DNA of 64,000 nucleotides from Novosphingobium sp. GTDB lineage: Bacteria > Pseudomonadota > Alphaproteobacteria > Sphingomonadales > Sphingomonadaceae. Position 1 is the first letter of the stretch, and each line of letters opens with the position of its first letter. Made by a program: the position numbers and the translations under genes. Under the pieces are notes generated by a model. The model saw only the letters and a list, made by a program, of their open reading frames with translations, did no database searches and was not told the origin of the DNA. The stretch covers positions 434,001 to 498,000 of the forward strand of contig JADJYM010000015.1 in assembly GCA_016719755.1 (NCBI GenBank), in the 5' to 3' direction. This document shows, piece after piece, positions 30,245 to 39,378 of this stretch.

Positions 30245-30321
30245 GCGCCCGTAGCTCAGCCGGATAGAGCACCAGATTCCTAATCTGGGGGCCATGGGTT
30301 CGAATCCCGTCGGGCGCACCA
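30245..30321 (+). tRNA. tRNA-Arg(CCU)
   Basis: 77 bases including encoded CCA. The acceptor stem GCGCCCG pairs with CGGGCGC, the D-arm is GCTC/GAGC, the anticodon stem CCAGA/TCTGG surrounds loop TTCCTAA (anticodon CCT at 30279-30281), and the T-stem ATGGG/CCCGT has loop TTCGAAT. All stems pair. It reads AGG codons. Two defective tandem copies precede it. tRNA-Arg(CCU) genes are frequent integration sites, but no integrase is present here. Confidence 0.96.
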
Positions 30322-30446
30322 TTTTCCCCTGTCATCAAACGGTTACGTGCATATGCTGGCGCTCGCGCGAATCCGCCGGGCGCAATTCGCACCTGTCCTT
30401 CGATTTAGCGCTTGAAACCCTGAATTAACTGTGATTCTTAGGACGC

Positions 30447-30758
30447 ATGAGGGGCAATCGCAACGAACCGAAACTCCCGCGGGAAAGCCTGACTCAGGGT
30501 ATTGCGCTGGTCTGCCTGCTGTTCATGGGCGGCATGGCCCTCGCCGGGCCGAGCGGCCTTCTGGCGTGGAGCGAAAACAACCGGTTGCTGGCCCAACGTC
30601 AGGCCGAGTTGAAACAGCTCCAGGCCGAGCGCGAGGATCTGCGCAACCGCGTTGCCCTGCTCGATCCGCGCAACGTCGATCCGGACATGGCCGGGCAGCT
30701 GCTGCGCAGCAATCTCAACGTCGTTCACCCTGACGAGATGGTGATGCTGATCGACTGA
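30447..30758 (+). CDS. ftsB: FtsB/DivIC-type septum formation initiator
   Basis: A 103-residue bitopic protein of the division complex (FtsB-FtsL-FtsQ). One membrane helix at about residues 18-38 is followed by a leucine-zipper coiled coil (ENNRLLAQRQAELKQLQAER...) and the short C-terminal segment ending ...NVVHPDEMVMLID, typical of alphaproteobacterial FtsB. It lies upstream of pdhA, a common arrangement. Confidence 0.85.
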   Translation: MRGNRNEPKLPRESLTQGIALVCLLFMGGMALAGPSGLLAWSENNRLLAQRQAELKQLQAEREDLRNRVALLDPRNVDPDMAGQLLRSNLNVVHPDEMVMLID

Positions 30759-30890
30759 GGGGCGGTTGGCAAAACGCGGGCGAAACATTTGTTCGCGGGC
30801 GCAATCACAAAATACGTATGGAGCGGTTCCCCTACGGCATGCTTGTCCCTATAGGGGCTCGTGCAATTCCTTTCCCCGGGGGACGAAATC

Positions 30891-31970
30891 TTGGCCAAGA
30901 CCGCCACGCCAAAAAAGGCTGCCCCAAAGGGCGGCGCGACCGCTGACGAAGGCTTCGTGCTGCGCAGCCTGCAGGATGCCCATGCGGCAAGCCCGAGGTT
31001 TCAGGCTTCCGATGACGAACTGCTGACCTTTTACGAACAGATGGTGCTGATCCGCCGGTTCGAGGAAAAGGCCGGCCAGCTTTACGGGCTGGGCCTGATC
31101 GGCGGCTTCTGCCACCTCTACATCGGCCAGGAAGCGGTTGCCGTGGGGCTGCAATCGGCGCTCGATTCCCAGCGCGACAGCGTCATCACCGGCTACCGCG
31201 ACCATGGCCACATGCTGGCCTATGGCATCGATCCCAAGGTGATCATGGCGGAGCTGACCGGGCGCGGGGCGGGCATTTCCAAGGGCAAGGGCGGGTCGAT
31301 GCACATGTTCAGCGTCGACCACAAGTTCTACGGCGGGCACGGCATCGTCGGCGCGCAGGTGCCGCTGGGCGCGGGTCTGGCCTTCGCCCACAAGTACCGC
31401 GAGGACGGCGGCGTCTGCATGGCCTATTTCGGCGACGGCGCGGCCAACCAGGGTCAGGTCTACGAAGCCTTCAACATGGCCGCGCTGTGGCAGCTGCCGA
31501 TCGTCTTCGTGGTGGAGAACAACGGCTATGCGATGGGCACCGCGGTGCCGCGCGGCTCTGCCGAAACGCATTTCTACCGGCGCGGCACGGCGTTCCGCAT
31601 CCCCGGCATGCACGTCAACGGGATGGACGTGCTGGAAGTGCGCGCCGCCGCCGAAGTGGCGCTGGCCCACGTCCGCGCCGGCAAGGGCCCGGTGCTGATG
31701 GAGCTGCAGACCTATCGCTATCGCGGTCATTCGATGTCCGATCCCGCCAAGTACCGCACCCGCGAGGAAGTGCAGGAAATGCGCGAGAAGCACGATCCGA
31801 TCGACGCCGCGCGCGCCGAGCTGATCGAGCGCGGCATCGCGGAAGACCGCATCAAGGAAATCGACAAGCGCATCCGCGCGGTGGTGGGCGAAGCCGCCGA
31901 CTTTGCGGAGAATTCACCGGAGCCTGAAATGTCCGAACTCTACACCGACGTCCTGGTGGAGAGCTACTGA
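30891..31970 (+). CDS. pdhA: Pyruvate dehydrogenase E1 component, alpha subunit
   Basis: The TPP-dependent decarboxylating subunit of the PDH complex, about 359 residues. The TPP motif starts at FGDGAANQG and ends at [10 protein letters not shown]. The phosphorylation-loop-like [17 protein letters not shown] follows. The start is uncertain: TTG 30891 has a well-spaced GGGGGA at 30877-30882 and begins [11 protein letters not shown], while GTG 30861 is in frame further up. The leader contains two hairpins. The stop shares one base with the pdhB ATG. Confidence 0.92.
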   Translation: MAKTATPKKAAPKGGATADEGFVLRSLQDAHAASPRFQASDDELLTFYEQMVLIRRFEEKAGQLYGLGLIGGFCHLYIGQEAVAVGLQSALDSQRDSVITGYRDHGHMLAYGIDPKVIMAELTGRGAGISKGKGGSMHMFSVDHKFYGGHGIVGAQVPLGAGLAFAHKYREDGGVCMAYFGDGAANQGQVYEAFNMAALWQLPIVFVVENNGYAMGTAVPRGSAETHFYRRGTAFRIPGMHVNGMDVLEVRAAAEVALAHVRAGKGPVLMELQTYRYRGHSMSDPAKYRTREEVQEMREKHDPIDAARAELIERGIAEDRIKEIDKRIRAVVGEAADFAENSPEPEMSELYTDVLVESY

Positions 31971-33352
31971 TGGGAATCGAGCTCAAGATGCCCGCGCTTT
32001 CCCCGACGATGGAGGAGGGCACCCTGGCCAAATGGCTGGTCAAGGAAGGCGACGAGGTGCGTTCCGGCGACATCCTTGCCGAGATCGAGACTGACAAGGC
32101 GACGATGGAATTCGAAGCCGTGGACGAGGGCGTGATCGGCAGAATCCTGGTTCCGGCCGGGACCGAGAACGTCAAGGTCGGCACGGTGATCGCCGTGATC
32201 GGTGAGGATGGCGGAGAGGGCGAAGCCCACCCCCAACCCCTCCCGCAGGCGGGAGGGGAGTCTCCCGCGCAAGGTTCACCCCTCCCGCCTGCGGGAGGGG
32301 CCGGGGGTGGGCAAGTCCGTCCCGCGCCCGCGCCGCGCGCGCAGGATCCCGTCGTTCCCGCTGGCACCAACATGAAGATCGTCACCGTCCGCGAGGCGCT
32401 GCGCGATGCCATGGCCGAGGAAATGCGCCGCGATTCCCGTGTCTTCGTGATGGGTGAGGAAGTGGCGCAGTACCAGGGCGCCTACAAGGTTACCCAGGGC
32501 CTGCTCGACGAATTCGGGCCGAAGCGGGTGATCGACACGCCGATCACCGAATACGGCTTTGCCGGGATCGGCACCGGCGCGGCGATGGGCGGCCTGCGTC
32601 CGATTGTCGAATTCATGACCTTCAACTTCGCCATGCAGGCGATTGACCATGTCATCAATTCGGCCGCCAAGACCAATTACATGTCGGGCGGGCAGATGCG
32701 CTGCCCGGTGGTGTTCCGCGGCCCCAACGGCGCGGCCAGCCGGGTTGGCGCGCAGCACAGCCAGAACTATGCGCCGTGGTATGCAGCCGTCCCCGGCCTG
32801 GTGGTCATCGCGCCCTATGACGCGGCGGACGCCAAGGGCCTGCTCAAGGCCGCGATCCGCAGCGACGATCCGGTGGTTTTCCTTGAAAACGAGCTGATCT
32901 ATGGACGCAGCTTCGAACTCCCCGAACTGGACGATCATGTCCTGCCGATCGGCAAGGCGCGGACCATGCGCGAAGGCCGCGACGTGACCATCGTGTCCTA
33001 TTCGATCGGCGTCGGACTGGCGCTGGAAGCGGCGGAAACGCTGGCGGGCGAGGGGATCGAGGCCGAAGTGCTTGACCTGCGCACCCTGCGCCCGCTTGAC
33101 CGCGAGGCGGTGCTGGTCTCGCTGGCGAAAACCAACCGCCTGGTGATCGCCGAGGAAGGCTGGCCGCAGTGCTCGATCGCATCCGAAGTGATGGCGCTGT
33201 GCATGGAGGAGGGCTTCGACCACCTCGACGCGCCGGTGCTGCGCGTCTGCAACGAGGACGTGCCGCTGCCCTATGCCGCGAACCTGGAACGCGCCGCGCT
33301 GATCGACGCCGGGCGGATCGCCGCCGCCGTGCGCAAGGTCTGCTATCGCTGA
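31970..33352 (+). CDS. pdhB: Pyruvate dehydrogenase E1 component, beta subunit, with N-terminal lipoyl domain
   Basis: The 460 residues comprise a biotinyl/lipoyl domain (1-85, lipoyl-Lys in [10 protein letters not shown]), a linker and a transketolase-like E1-beta domain (from about residue 123, [12 protein letters not shown]...). A lipoyl domain fused to E1-beta is known in alphaproteobacteria. The linker is unusual: residues around 86-114 are encoded by an 86-bp double palindrome read in frame. It forms the heterotetramer with PdhA; the E2 gene is not in the window. Confidence 0.93.
   Translation: MGIELKMPALSPTMEEGTLAKWLVKEGDEVRSGDILAEIETDKATMEFEAVDEGVIGRILVPAGTENVKVGTVIAVIGEDGGEGEAHPQPLPQAGGESPAQGSPLPPAGGAGGGQVRPAPAPRAQDPVVPAGTNMKIVTVREALRDAMAEEMRRDSRVFVMGEEVAQYQGAYKVTQGLLDEFGPKRVIDTPITEYGFAGIGTGAAMGGLRPIVEFMTFNFAMQAIDHVINSAAKTNYMSGGQMRCPVVFRGPNGAASRVGAQHSQNYAPWYAAVPGLVVIAPYDAADAKGLLKAAIRSDDPVVFLENELIYGRSFELPELDDHVLPIGKARTMREGRDVTIVSYSIGVGLALEAAETLAGEGIEAEVLDLRTLRPLDREAVLVSLAKTNRLVIAEEGWPQCSIASEVMALCMEEGFDHLDAPVLRVCNEDVPLPYAANLERAALIDAGRIAAAVRKVCYR
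32226..32311. repeat. Palindromic repeat element inside pdhB, translated in frame
   Basis: Two 33-base arms (32226-32258 and 32279-32311) are reverse complements with two mismatches and are separated by 20 bases. Each arm contains its own palindrome CCCCTCCCGC/GCGGGAGGGG. Such CCC-ACCCCC... elements are usually intergenic in alphaproteobacteria. Here the reading frame runs through without a stop and yields a Pro/Gly/Ala linker. Confidence 0.85.
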
Positions 33353-33362
33353 TGAGACTGCG

Positions 33363-33388
33363 CCTGACGGGCCGCGTGGCCCGTCAGG
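33363..33388. terminator. Bidirectional hairpin between pdhB and the tad operon
   Basis: CCTGACGGGCC (33363-33373) pairs exactly with GGCCCGTCAGG (33378-33388) around a GCGT loop. It lies eleven bases after the pdhB stop and overlaps the last codons of the convergent minus-strand gene. The stem is strong; T-tracts are short. Confidence 0.65.
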
Positions 33389-34088
33389 TCATCTTGCCGG
33401 CGGCGGAGATCGAGGGCGTGCCGCTGAACACGCTGCACCGCTGCACCGCATCGGGGCTGCCCGGATCGCGCTGATAGATCTGCGACAGGTCGCGGTCGTC
33501 GCGCACGTTGAACGCGGCGATCGAATGCATATCCAGGCTGCCCATGAACTGGGCGGAAATCAGCGGCTGATAGGTGTAGGCGATCTGCACGAAGATCACC
33601 GCGTCGCCGTCCATCGCCAGCACTTCCTGCCCCGCCGGTCCCATCCCGGTGGCCAGGATATCGCCTTCGTTGCCATAGGTGGAGGCTGATGGCTTCCTGC
33701 CCCGGCAGCGCTGCCAGTGGATGTACTGGGGGCCAGTGCCGCCGGAGGGGCCGGGGGCGACCTGCAGGCTGGAAATGATCACCCGGCCGTTCTCGTACAG
33801 GTTGATGCCCGGGCCGCCCTGCATATGCGCGCCATAGATCACGTCGTTGATGTCCGCTTCGTAGATCTTGCGATCCTGCAACATCGAGGTGTCGCCGATC
33901 CGCGAGGCATTGTCGGCGATGTGCACGGCAAGCTGGCCGATCTTCATGTTGACCAGCGCGTAGTTGGCCATTTCCGTGCCCCACAGCCCGGCCATCAGCA
34001 GGAACGGCGCGCCCAGCGCGAACTCGGTCATCGCCACGCCGGAACGGTTGCGGCGCAGGCGGCGCAAGGCGCGCAGCGCGGCGATCAT
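33384..34088 (-). CDS. TadE/TadG-like pilus assembly protein
   Basis: 234 residues. The N-terminal prepilin-like stretch (RRLRRNRSGVAMTEFALGAPFLLMAGLW) has the Glu expected at position +5 of TadE-type pseudopilins, followed by one membrane helix. The remainder is a periplasmic domain. It is the last gene of the minus-strand tad-like run and starts in an ATGA overlap with the frameshifted gene before it. Confidence 0.75.
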   Translation of the reverse strand: MIAALRALRRLRRNRSGVAMTEFALGAPFLLMAGLWGTEMANYALVNMKIGQLAVHIADNASRIGDTSMLQDRKIYEADINDVIYGAHMQGGPGINLYENGRVIISSLQVAPGPSGGTGPQYIHWQRCRGRKPSASTYGNEGDILATGMGPAGQEVLAMDGDAVIFVQIAYTYQPLISAQFMGSLDMHSIAAFNVRDDRDLSQIYQRDPGSPDAVQRCSVFSGTPSISAAGKMT

Positions 34089-34685
34089 GCGCAGTTCCCC
34101 GTGGCGGGCGGGCTGACTTCCTGCAGGCCATAGGGCTGGTTGCGCAGCACGGTCTGGGTCCGCAGGGTGAAATCGTCGGTCTGGCCGGGGATGAACTTGG
34201 CCAACGGGAAGGCGCGCGGATAGTTCACCGTCACGCTGTAGAGCACCGCGTCACGCGCGCCGCCAAAACCGGCCGCAGCGCGGTCCGCGTCCCAGCTGCC
34301 GTTGGCGTTGACGTCCTCGAACGGTTCGCCGTTGTCGCAGGCGCCATTGCCGTTGACGTCGGTAAAGTCCTTCGGGCCGCGCCACGTCGGCGAAGCTGGC
34401 ATAGGCGCGGCGCTCGAACTGCATGGTGGCGGTGGGCGCAATGGCGTGGACGGCCTCGGTAACGATCGCGTCAATCGCGGCCTCGCTGCCGGACGCGCCC
34501 TCGATGGTCGAGCTGCGCGCCGCGTTCTGGATCGCCCCCTGCAACAGCTGCTGGGTGTACATGTTGTAGGCCAGATCGAAGAGCCCCATCAGCGTGACCA
34601 TCAGCACCGGCAGGACCAGCGCGAATTCGACGATCGTCGCGCCCTCGCTTTCGCGGCCCAGGCTGGACAGCGGGCGCAGGGTCAT
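34085..34685 (-). pseudogene. TadE-like minor pilin with Ca-binding-type repeats, frameshifted
   Basis: From ATG 34685 the frame encodes MTLRPLSSLGRESEGATIVEF and an ALVLPVLMVTLMGLFDLAYNMY helix, typical TadE. It leaves frame near 34368-34378, after a YASFADVARPE segment. The continuation in another frame reads DFTDVNGNGACDNGE and DVNANGSWD, two calcium-loop-like repeats, and ends at 34085 in an ATGA overlap with the next gene. Removing one base (for example one C of the CC at 34369-34370) joins both halves into a protein of about 199 residues. Intact junctions on both sides favour a recent mutation or a sequence error. Confidence 0.7.
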
Positions 34686-36613
34686 TTCGACACCCGCAGG
34701 TCGCCCATCTGCGCGGCGATCTTGTTGAAGACGTCGTTCAGCTCTGCCGAATCCTGTGCTTCGAAGAAGTGGCCGGGACCGGCGCATTCGGTCATCGCCG
34801 GATTGAGCGAGGTGCCAAATCCGATTACCCAGACCGTGATGTTGCGCTTCTTCACTTCCTTGCAGGCCACCGCAAAGCGGCCTTCGACCACCTGGGTCAG
34901 CGTTTCGCCCGACTTCTGCGACCAGCGGCGCTGGTCGAGCGGCTCGATCCCATAGGTGCCATAGCTGATGTCGAGCGGCGAGGTTTCGCCGTCGGTCAGG
35001 AAGATCATGTGACGCGAGGTCGGTTTGCCGTCGACGTCGGCATTCTCTGCGGCAAAGATGCCGGTCGGCGAAAGCAGCCGTCCGCCCCAGATCATGCCGA
35101 TATCGTGATAGGTGCTGCCATCGGGATAGAGACTGTCGACATAGCTGGCGACATCGGCAGTGCTCATCTCGTCAAGCTTGCGCGCTGCCGCCGGGCAGGC
35201 GGAAAGCCCGGCCCACTGCGCCTGAAGATAGCCGTTCTCGCTCATCACCGGGGATTTGAAAGTGCCGGTGCCATTCCACCAGATTTCCGGTTCATAGGAA
35301 ATCTCGTGCAGCATCGGGCGCCACTGGGTCTTCGGGTCGCTGGGGTTGGGCACCAGATCGATGTCAAGGTCCAGCGCCTTGCCCAGATCGACGTCGTCCC
35401 AGTCCTTGATCTCGTAAGTGTCGCGTTCCTCGATGCAGCCGCGGAACCAGGCGGTGATGATCTCGGGGCTGGGGGAGGGATAGCCCTCCATCAGCACGTC
35501 GAGCGAACCGCCTTTCAGGGTGTCTTCGCCGGTGGCCCCCTTCAGGAAGCTGACGTCGAACTGCATCGGCTTGTAATGCCATTTATAGATCGGCCGGGTG
35601 ACGCTGCCGGTCTTTTTACGGGTCCAGTCATAGGTGTAATTGACGAAGCGGGTGCCGTAGACTTCGAAGCCCGAACTATCGGCGGAAATATCGCACCACG
35701 GGCTGTCCCCGTTGATCATGGTGCGCCCGCGTTCCGTGCCATCCGCATCCACCGAATAGGACAGGGTGGTATAGACCGCCGTATAGGGCGGGCAGGTGGT
35801 GACGATTCCCGATGGCATAGGGTCAGCCGACCCGCTGACATAGGTATAGGTCGTGTCGTAGGTATCGTAGGTCACCGACTTGCCGGTGTCCTTGTTTTCG
35901 CGGCCGTTATAGGTCCACTTGTCGACTACCCAGTCGGACTTGAGCAGATAGCCGACGTTGACGTTGGTTGAATAGGGCAGGAAGCCGTAACGCAGCCGTG
36001 TACCGGGCGATTTGCTGCCTTCCAGCTGCGCGTGGAAGCTTTTCACCACATCGCGCAGAACATTGATGCGCGGCTCTGAATCGTCCGGATTGGTCCAGGC
36101 CATCGATCCGGTGGTATCCAGCACGAACATGATGTCGGTGTTCGAGAAGTTGAGCTTCGCGGCGCATTCGACATGGACCGGCACTTCGGTGAAGCCGAAC
36201 ACGTTCATGATGGTGGTCGGCACGTCGACATCGGCCACGCCGCTGATCGAATAGTCCTCTTCCAGGGTCATCTGGAAGCTGCGGTTGCGGGTGCCAAAGG
36301 CGCCGTCGCGGAAGTTGAGATTGAAGAACCGGTCGCCGGTGATTTGGACATCGGCGGGCACTTCGCCGCTGACCACCACGGAGGAACCCATCTTCTTCCG
36401 CGCCGCCAGCACGCCCGCATCGCAGGCCTGCTGCAGGCGGGTCTGCGAAAGGTAGCTGCGCCCCATGTCGATCCCGCCGCCGACCATGGCCAGCAGCGGC
36501 ACCAGTCCGGCCGCGATCAGCGCCAGGGTATTGCCGCCGCGATCATGCGCAAGGCGCCGCAGGAAGGCGGTGGCGGGGGCCGGTCTGGCGGGCTGGGGTG
36601 GTGTGCTGTTCAT
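34682..36613 (-). CDS. TadG-like protein with von Willebrand factor A domain
   Basis: 643 residues. The N-terminal TadG-type helix region (FLRRLAHDRGGNTLALIAAG...) anchors it in the inner membrane. A vWA domain follows from about residue 165 with the metal-site motif DTTGSM, and further vWA strands sit near the C-terminus (LTDGETS). A Tyr/Asp/Trp-rich insertion of more than 250 residues sits between them. ATG 36613 gives the family N-terminus. The stop overlaps the start of the next tad-like gene (ATGA). It is probably an envelope-facing part of a Tad/Flp pilus. Confidence 0.8.
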   Translation of the reverse strand: MNSTPPQPARPAPATAFLRRLAHDRGGNTLALIAAGLVPLLAMVGGGIDMGRSYLSQTRLQQACDAGVLAARKKMGSSVVVSGEVPADVQITGDRFFNLNFRDGAFGTRNRSFQMTLEEDYSISGVADVDVPTTIMNVFGFTEVPVHVECAAKLNFSNTDIMFVLDTTGSMAWTNPDDSEPRINVLRDVVKSFHAQLEGSKSPGTRLRYGFLPYSTNVNVGYLLKSDWVVDKWTYNGRENKDTGKSVTYDTYDTTYTYVSGSADPMPSGIVTTCPPYTAVYTTLSYSVDADGTERGRTMINGDSPWCDISADSSGFEVYGTRFVNYTYDWTRKKTGSVTRPIYKWHYKPMQFDVSFLKGATGEDTLKGGSLDVLMEGYPSPSPEIITAWFRGCIEERDTYEIKDWDDVDLGKALDLDIDLVPNPSDPKTQWRPMLHEISYEPEIWWNGTGTFKSPVMSENGYLQAQWAGLSACPAAARKLDEMSTADVASYVDSLYPDGSTYHDIGMIWGGRLLSPTGIFAAENADVDGKPTSRHMIFLTDGETSPLDISYGTYGIEPLDQRRWSQKSGETLTQVVEGRFAVACKEVKKRNITVWVIGFGTSLNPAMTECAGPGHFFEAQDSAELNDVFNKIAAQMGDLRVSK

Positions 36614-36717
36614 CTGGGCGAGTTTTCCTCGCCTTCCCAATGCCATGCCGAGGTAAGGCCTTGGCGAACGAACATGGTTAACAAATTCAGCAATTTGTGC
36701 GCCAATCGCGGCGCGGA

Positions 36718-37152
36718 TCAGCTGCCGATGACAAAGATCGGGCGGCTGTACGTCAGCGGGATGTCCTGCATCCCCATGATGCCAAGCACCGAGGGGACGC
36801 TGTAATTGAGCGCCACGGTATATTCCGTCGCGCCCTCCACGCGCTGGGTTGCCGCCGTGGAAACCGATGCGGTCAGGCGGCCGCGGGTCAGGCCATAGGG
36901 CGGCGATGCGGCGACCGAGCGGGTGTAATCTTCCAGCTGCGAGGTCGTCAGGCGGTTGGAGGTCTGGTAATTGACCACCGCATAGCGCGCCACGTCCGCC
37001 GAAATGCCGCGCAGGGCGTTATAGTTCTGCATCCCGATGCCGATCTGCAGCACGCCCAGGAACATCGTCAGGAACACCGGCCCGATCAGGGCGAATTCGA
37101 TCGCGACCGATCCCTGAAGGTCATGGGCCAGGCGTTTGAAAAGACGGGTCAT
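36718..37152 (-). CDS. TadE-like minor pilin
   Basis: 144 residues from ATG 37152 (TTG 37161 is an alternative that would overlap the preceding gene). The prepilin-like segment is LQGSVAIEFALIGPVFLTMF, with the helix continuing to about residue 45. The rest is an extracytoplasmic domain of unknown fold. It is the third gene of the tad-like run. Confidence 0.75.
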   Translation of the reverse strand: MTRLFKRLAHDLQGSVAIEFALIGPVFLTMFLGVLQIGIGMQNYNALRGISADVARYAVVNYQTSNRLTTSQLEDYTRSVAASPPYGLTRGRLTASVSTAATQRVEGATEYTVALNYSVPSVLGIMGMQDIPLTYSRPIFVIGS

Positions 37153-37157
37153 CGCGG

Positions 37158-37625
37158 TCAATCCTGTTCCAGCAGGACAAGGCGGTTGACGCGGAAGGTC
37201 AGCGGATAGCCGACCCCGAAGCGTGTCCAGGCGGGCGTATAGGTATCGGTCAGGCGGATCCGGGCATAGCTGGTGGTCGCCTGCGATCCGCAGGGGTTGT
37301 CGTTGTTGGTCCGGATCGTGGTTTCGTTGCCGCAGCGGAATACCAGATCGACTGTCACCTTGTCCGATGCCAGCCCGGTCGAGGTGCGGATTACCTGGGC
37401 CAGCGTGGTCCGCTTGGCGGCGGTATCGGGCAGCGATGCCAGCGCGATGGCCGCGCCTTCGGCGGCGGCGCTTTGCAGTTCGGTCTGGCGGGCGATCATC
37501 ACGCTGACCTGGAATGCGCCCAGGGCCATCAGCACCAGCACCGGGGTGACCATCGCCGTTTCGATCAGCATGGTTCCGGCCTGATCGTCGCGCAGGCGGG
37601 TGAGCAGGGCGCGCGGGCGGATCAT
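37158..37625 (-). CDS. TadE-like minor pilin
   Basis: 155 residues with the pseudopilin segment DQAGTMLIETAMVTPVLVLM and one membrane helix, then a domain with two cysteines (FRCGNE, NPCGSQ) that may form a disulfide in the periplasm. Its start ATG overlaps the stop of the large TadG-like gene upstream in an ATGA junction. Confidence 0.75.
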   Translation of the reverse strand: MIRPRALLTRLRDDQAGTMLIETAMVTPVLVLMALGAFQVSVMIARQTELQSAAAEGAAIALASLPDTAAKRTTLAQVIRTSTGLASDKVTVDLVFRCGNETTIRTNNDNPCGSQATTSYARIRLTDTYTPAWTRFGVGYPLTFRVNRLVLLEQD

Positions 37626-39232
37626 GCGACCAGCTTCACGGTTGCGCGGCCGGTCGACACTTCGTCATCGTGCTCCATGCCGGATGGGCAGAACGTGCTC
37701 ATGTTGGTGGTGCCGCCCAGCGTGATGTTGCGGGCCGCGATCAGCAGGCAGGCGCTGGTGATGCCGGCCGTGCCGTTGAACGTCACGTCGCTCTTGGGCA
37801 GATAGATCTTGCCGTTGAGGATCGTGCTCGAATTGCCGTTGAAGCTGTTGCGGTTGTTGGTGCCGTCCGAAGCGCGGTCCTCGAATACCAGCATTCCGTC
37901 GAACTGGTCGGCCTGCGCAGCGGAAAGCCCGCCGATCTGCTGGAGCTGGCCCGAACTTGCCCCGGTCAGCGTGATGTTCGATCCACCCGCAATGTCGATA
38001 TAGGCCCCGTTCTTGAGGATGAACAGCACGCCCGATCCCGTCACCTGATACTGGCCGGTGATCTTTACGCGTCCGCCGTTGATCACGTAGACGCCCGGAT
38101 TGAGCACCGTGGTGCAGCGCACGTCGAAGCCGCCGGTGTAAGTGCCCTGGTTGAGGGTGGCCCCTTCCTGGGTGGTGACGGTCACGGTGTTGGCGTGTTC
38201 GGAATAGGTCTTGTAGACCCGCTTGCGGTAAACCTTTTTGGAACCGCTGCCGCTCACCTGGGTCCAGGTCGGCGCACCATCGACATTGGTCGTCCCGTCA
38301 ACGGTGTTCGCGGGCAGCGAGATGTTATAGCTCCACGCACCCCAGGTCCCCGTGGCATTGGCCAGAAATCCGGTGCCCGCATAGGTCGCAAGCTGGGTGG
38401 CGTTGCTGGTGTTCGATCCCTTCCAATAGGTATAGATCGTATCGGTGCGGGTGCGCCGGTCGCCGGTCGTGGTGGTGCTGCCGGGCACGCAGGCATAGCT
38501 CTGCGCCGGGTTCGGGCTGGGCGTCGGCGTGGTCAACGCGGCGAACGGATCGCTCAGCCCGTTCATGTATTCGTGGATTTCGGCGTCAGTGTGTTCCTCG
38601 ATCCAGCTGTCGATCCCGCCCGCCGAAACCACCCAGCCCGGATCGAGCGTGGGCTGGCCGTTGATGGTGATCGAGCTGTCCGAAGTGGACAGCGCGGCGA
38701 TGCCGCAGGCGGCGGTCAGCGAGGCGTTGCCGCCGATGGTCACCGCGCCGCTGTCGTCCTCGTCGGTCGCGATCAGGCAGGCGGTATAGGATTCGCCTTC
38801 CGAAAAGGTCGCCTGGGCATAGGCGGTAACCGTGGTGGTCCGCCCGGTCAGAAAGGCGGAAAACGGCAGTCGCCGCGCCGCGCTGGCCGAGACGACCACG
38901 CTGTTGTTGTCGCCGCCGTTGTAATCGGCCAGCGAGACGTTGGGCGTGGTGTCGATCGAGGTCACGGCGGCAACATTGGCCGCGTATTCCGTCTGCGCGC
39001 GGGCGGAATAGGTGCTGGCGGTGTCGCTGTCGCTGCGGGCCCAGGCTCCGGCCAGCGCCGCCTGATCGACCGCGAACTGCAATTCGCGCTTCCACATGTA
39101 CCACTGCGCGGTATCGACCGCGAGGCCCGAGCCGCCGATCAGCGCAGGCACGCCCAGCGCGACAAGCAGGGTCGCGTTGCCGCTGGTATTGGCCTTCAAC
39201 TGGCCGAGCTTGCGTCGAATGGATGCTAGCAT
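37622..39232 (-). CDS. TadG-like protein (Tad_N, Flp pilus-associated)
   Basis: 536 residues. The N-terminal Tad_N pattern KANTSGNATLLVALGVPALIGG and the AVDTAQWYMWKRELQFAVDQAALAGA helix are typical of TadG-like proteins. The long C-terminal part is Thr/Ser/Gly-rich with beta-strand character (VYVINGGRVKITGQYQVTG...), suggesting a beta-helix-like surface domain. It is the first gene of the run, with a CtrA-like box about 70 bases upstream. Confidence 0.75.
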   Translation of the reverse strand: MLASIRRKLGQLKANTSGNATLLVALGVPALIGGSGLAVDTAQWYMWKRELQFAVDQAALAGAWARSDSDTASTYSARAQTEYAANVAAVTSIDTTPNVSLADYNGGDNNSVVVSASAARRLPFSAFLTGRTTTVTAYAQATFSEGESYTACLIATDEDDSGAVTIGGNASLTAACGIAALSTSDSSITINGQPTLDPGWVVSAGGIDSWIEEHTDAEIHEYMNGLSDPFAALTTPTPSPNPAQSYACVPGSTTTTGDRRTRTDTIYTYWKGSNTSNATQLATYAGTGFLANATGTWGAWSYNISLPANTVDGTTNVDGAPTWTQVSGSGSKKVYRKRVYKTYSEHANTVTVTTQEGATLNQGTYTGGFDVRCTTVLNPGVYVINGGRVKITGQYQVTGSGVLFILKNGAYIDIAGGSNITLTGASSGQLQQIGGLSAAQADQFDGMLVFEDRASDGTNNRNSFNGNSSTILNGKIYLPKSDVTFNGTAGITSACLLIAARNITLGGTTNMSTFCPSGMEHDDEVSTGRATVKLVA

Positions 39233-39302
39233 GGCGCCCTCGCGTGAGTTTCCGAACAGCCTGCCAATAGACCGTGGTGGTTTGCGGTCCTTGAAGGAGC
39301 AA

Positions 39303-39319
39303 GGTTAACAGGCTGTTAG
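39303..39319 (-). promoter_or_regulatory. CtrA-like box upstream of the tad-like operon
   Basis: On the minus strand: CTAA, seven bases, TTAACC (39319 down to 39303). One mismatch to TTAA-N7-TTAAC. It lies about 70 bases before the TadG-like start. CtrA controls pilus genes in Caulobacter, so the placement makes sense; binding is inferred. Confidence 0.4.
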
Positions 39320-39378
39320 AGCGGCTGTTTTCCGGCAGGTTTCCAAGCCGGGGGCGCAGGCCTAGTCTGGGGCTGGCA

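Noticed and set aside
29932-30321. CRISPR array
   Set aside because: The repeats are whole tRNA-containing units with unequal length and no short spacer pattern; no cas gene is near.
36675-36690. CtrA box upstream of the vWA TadG-like gene
   Set aside because: Only one half-site (TTAACC on the minus strand) is present; the other half does not match.
37670-39229. 519-codon plus-strand open frame
   Set aside because: Antisense to the TadG-like gene, which has a typical N-terminal helix and fits the operon.
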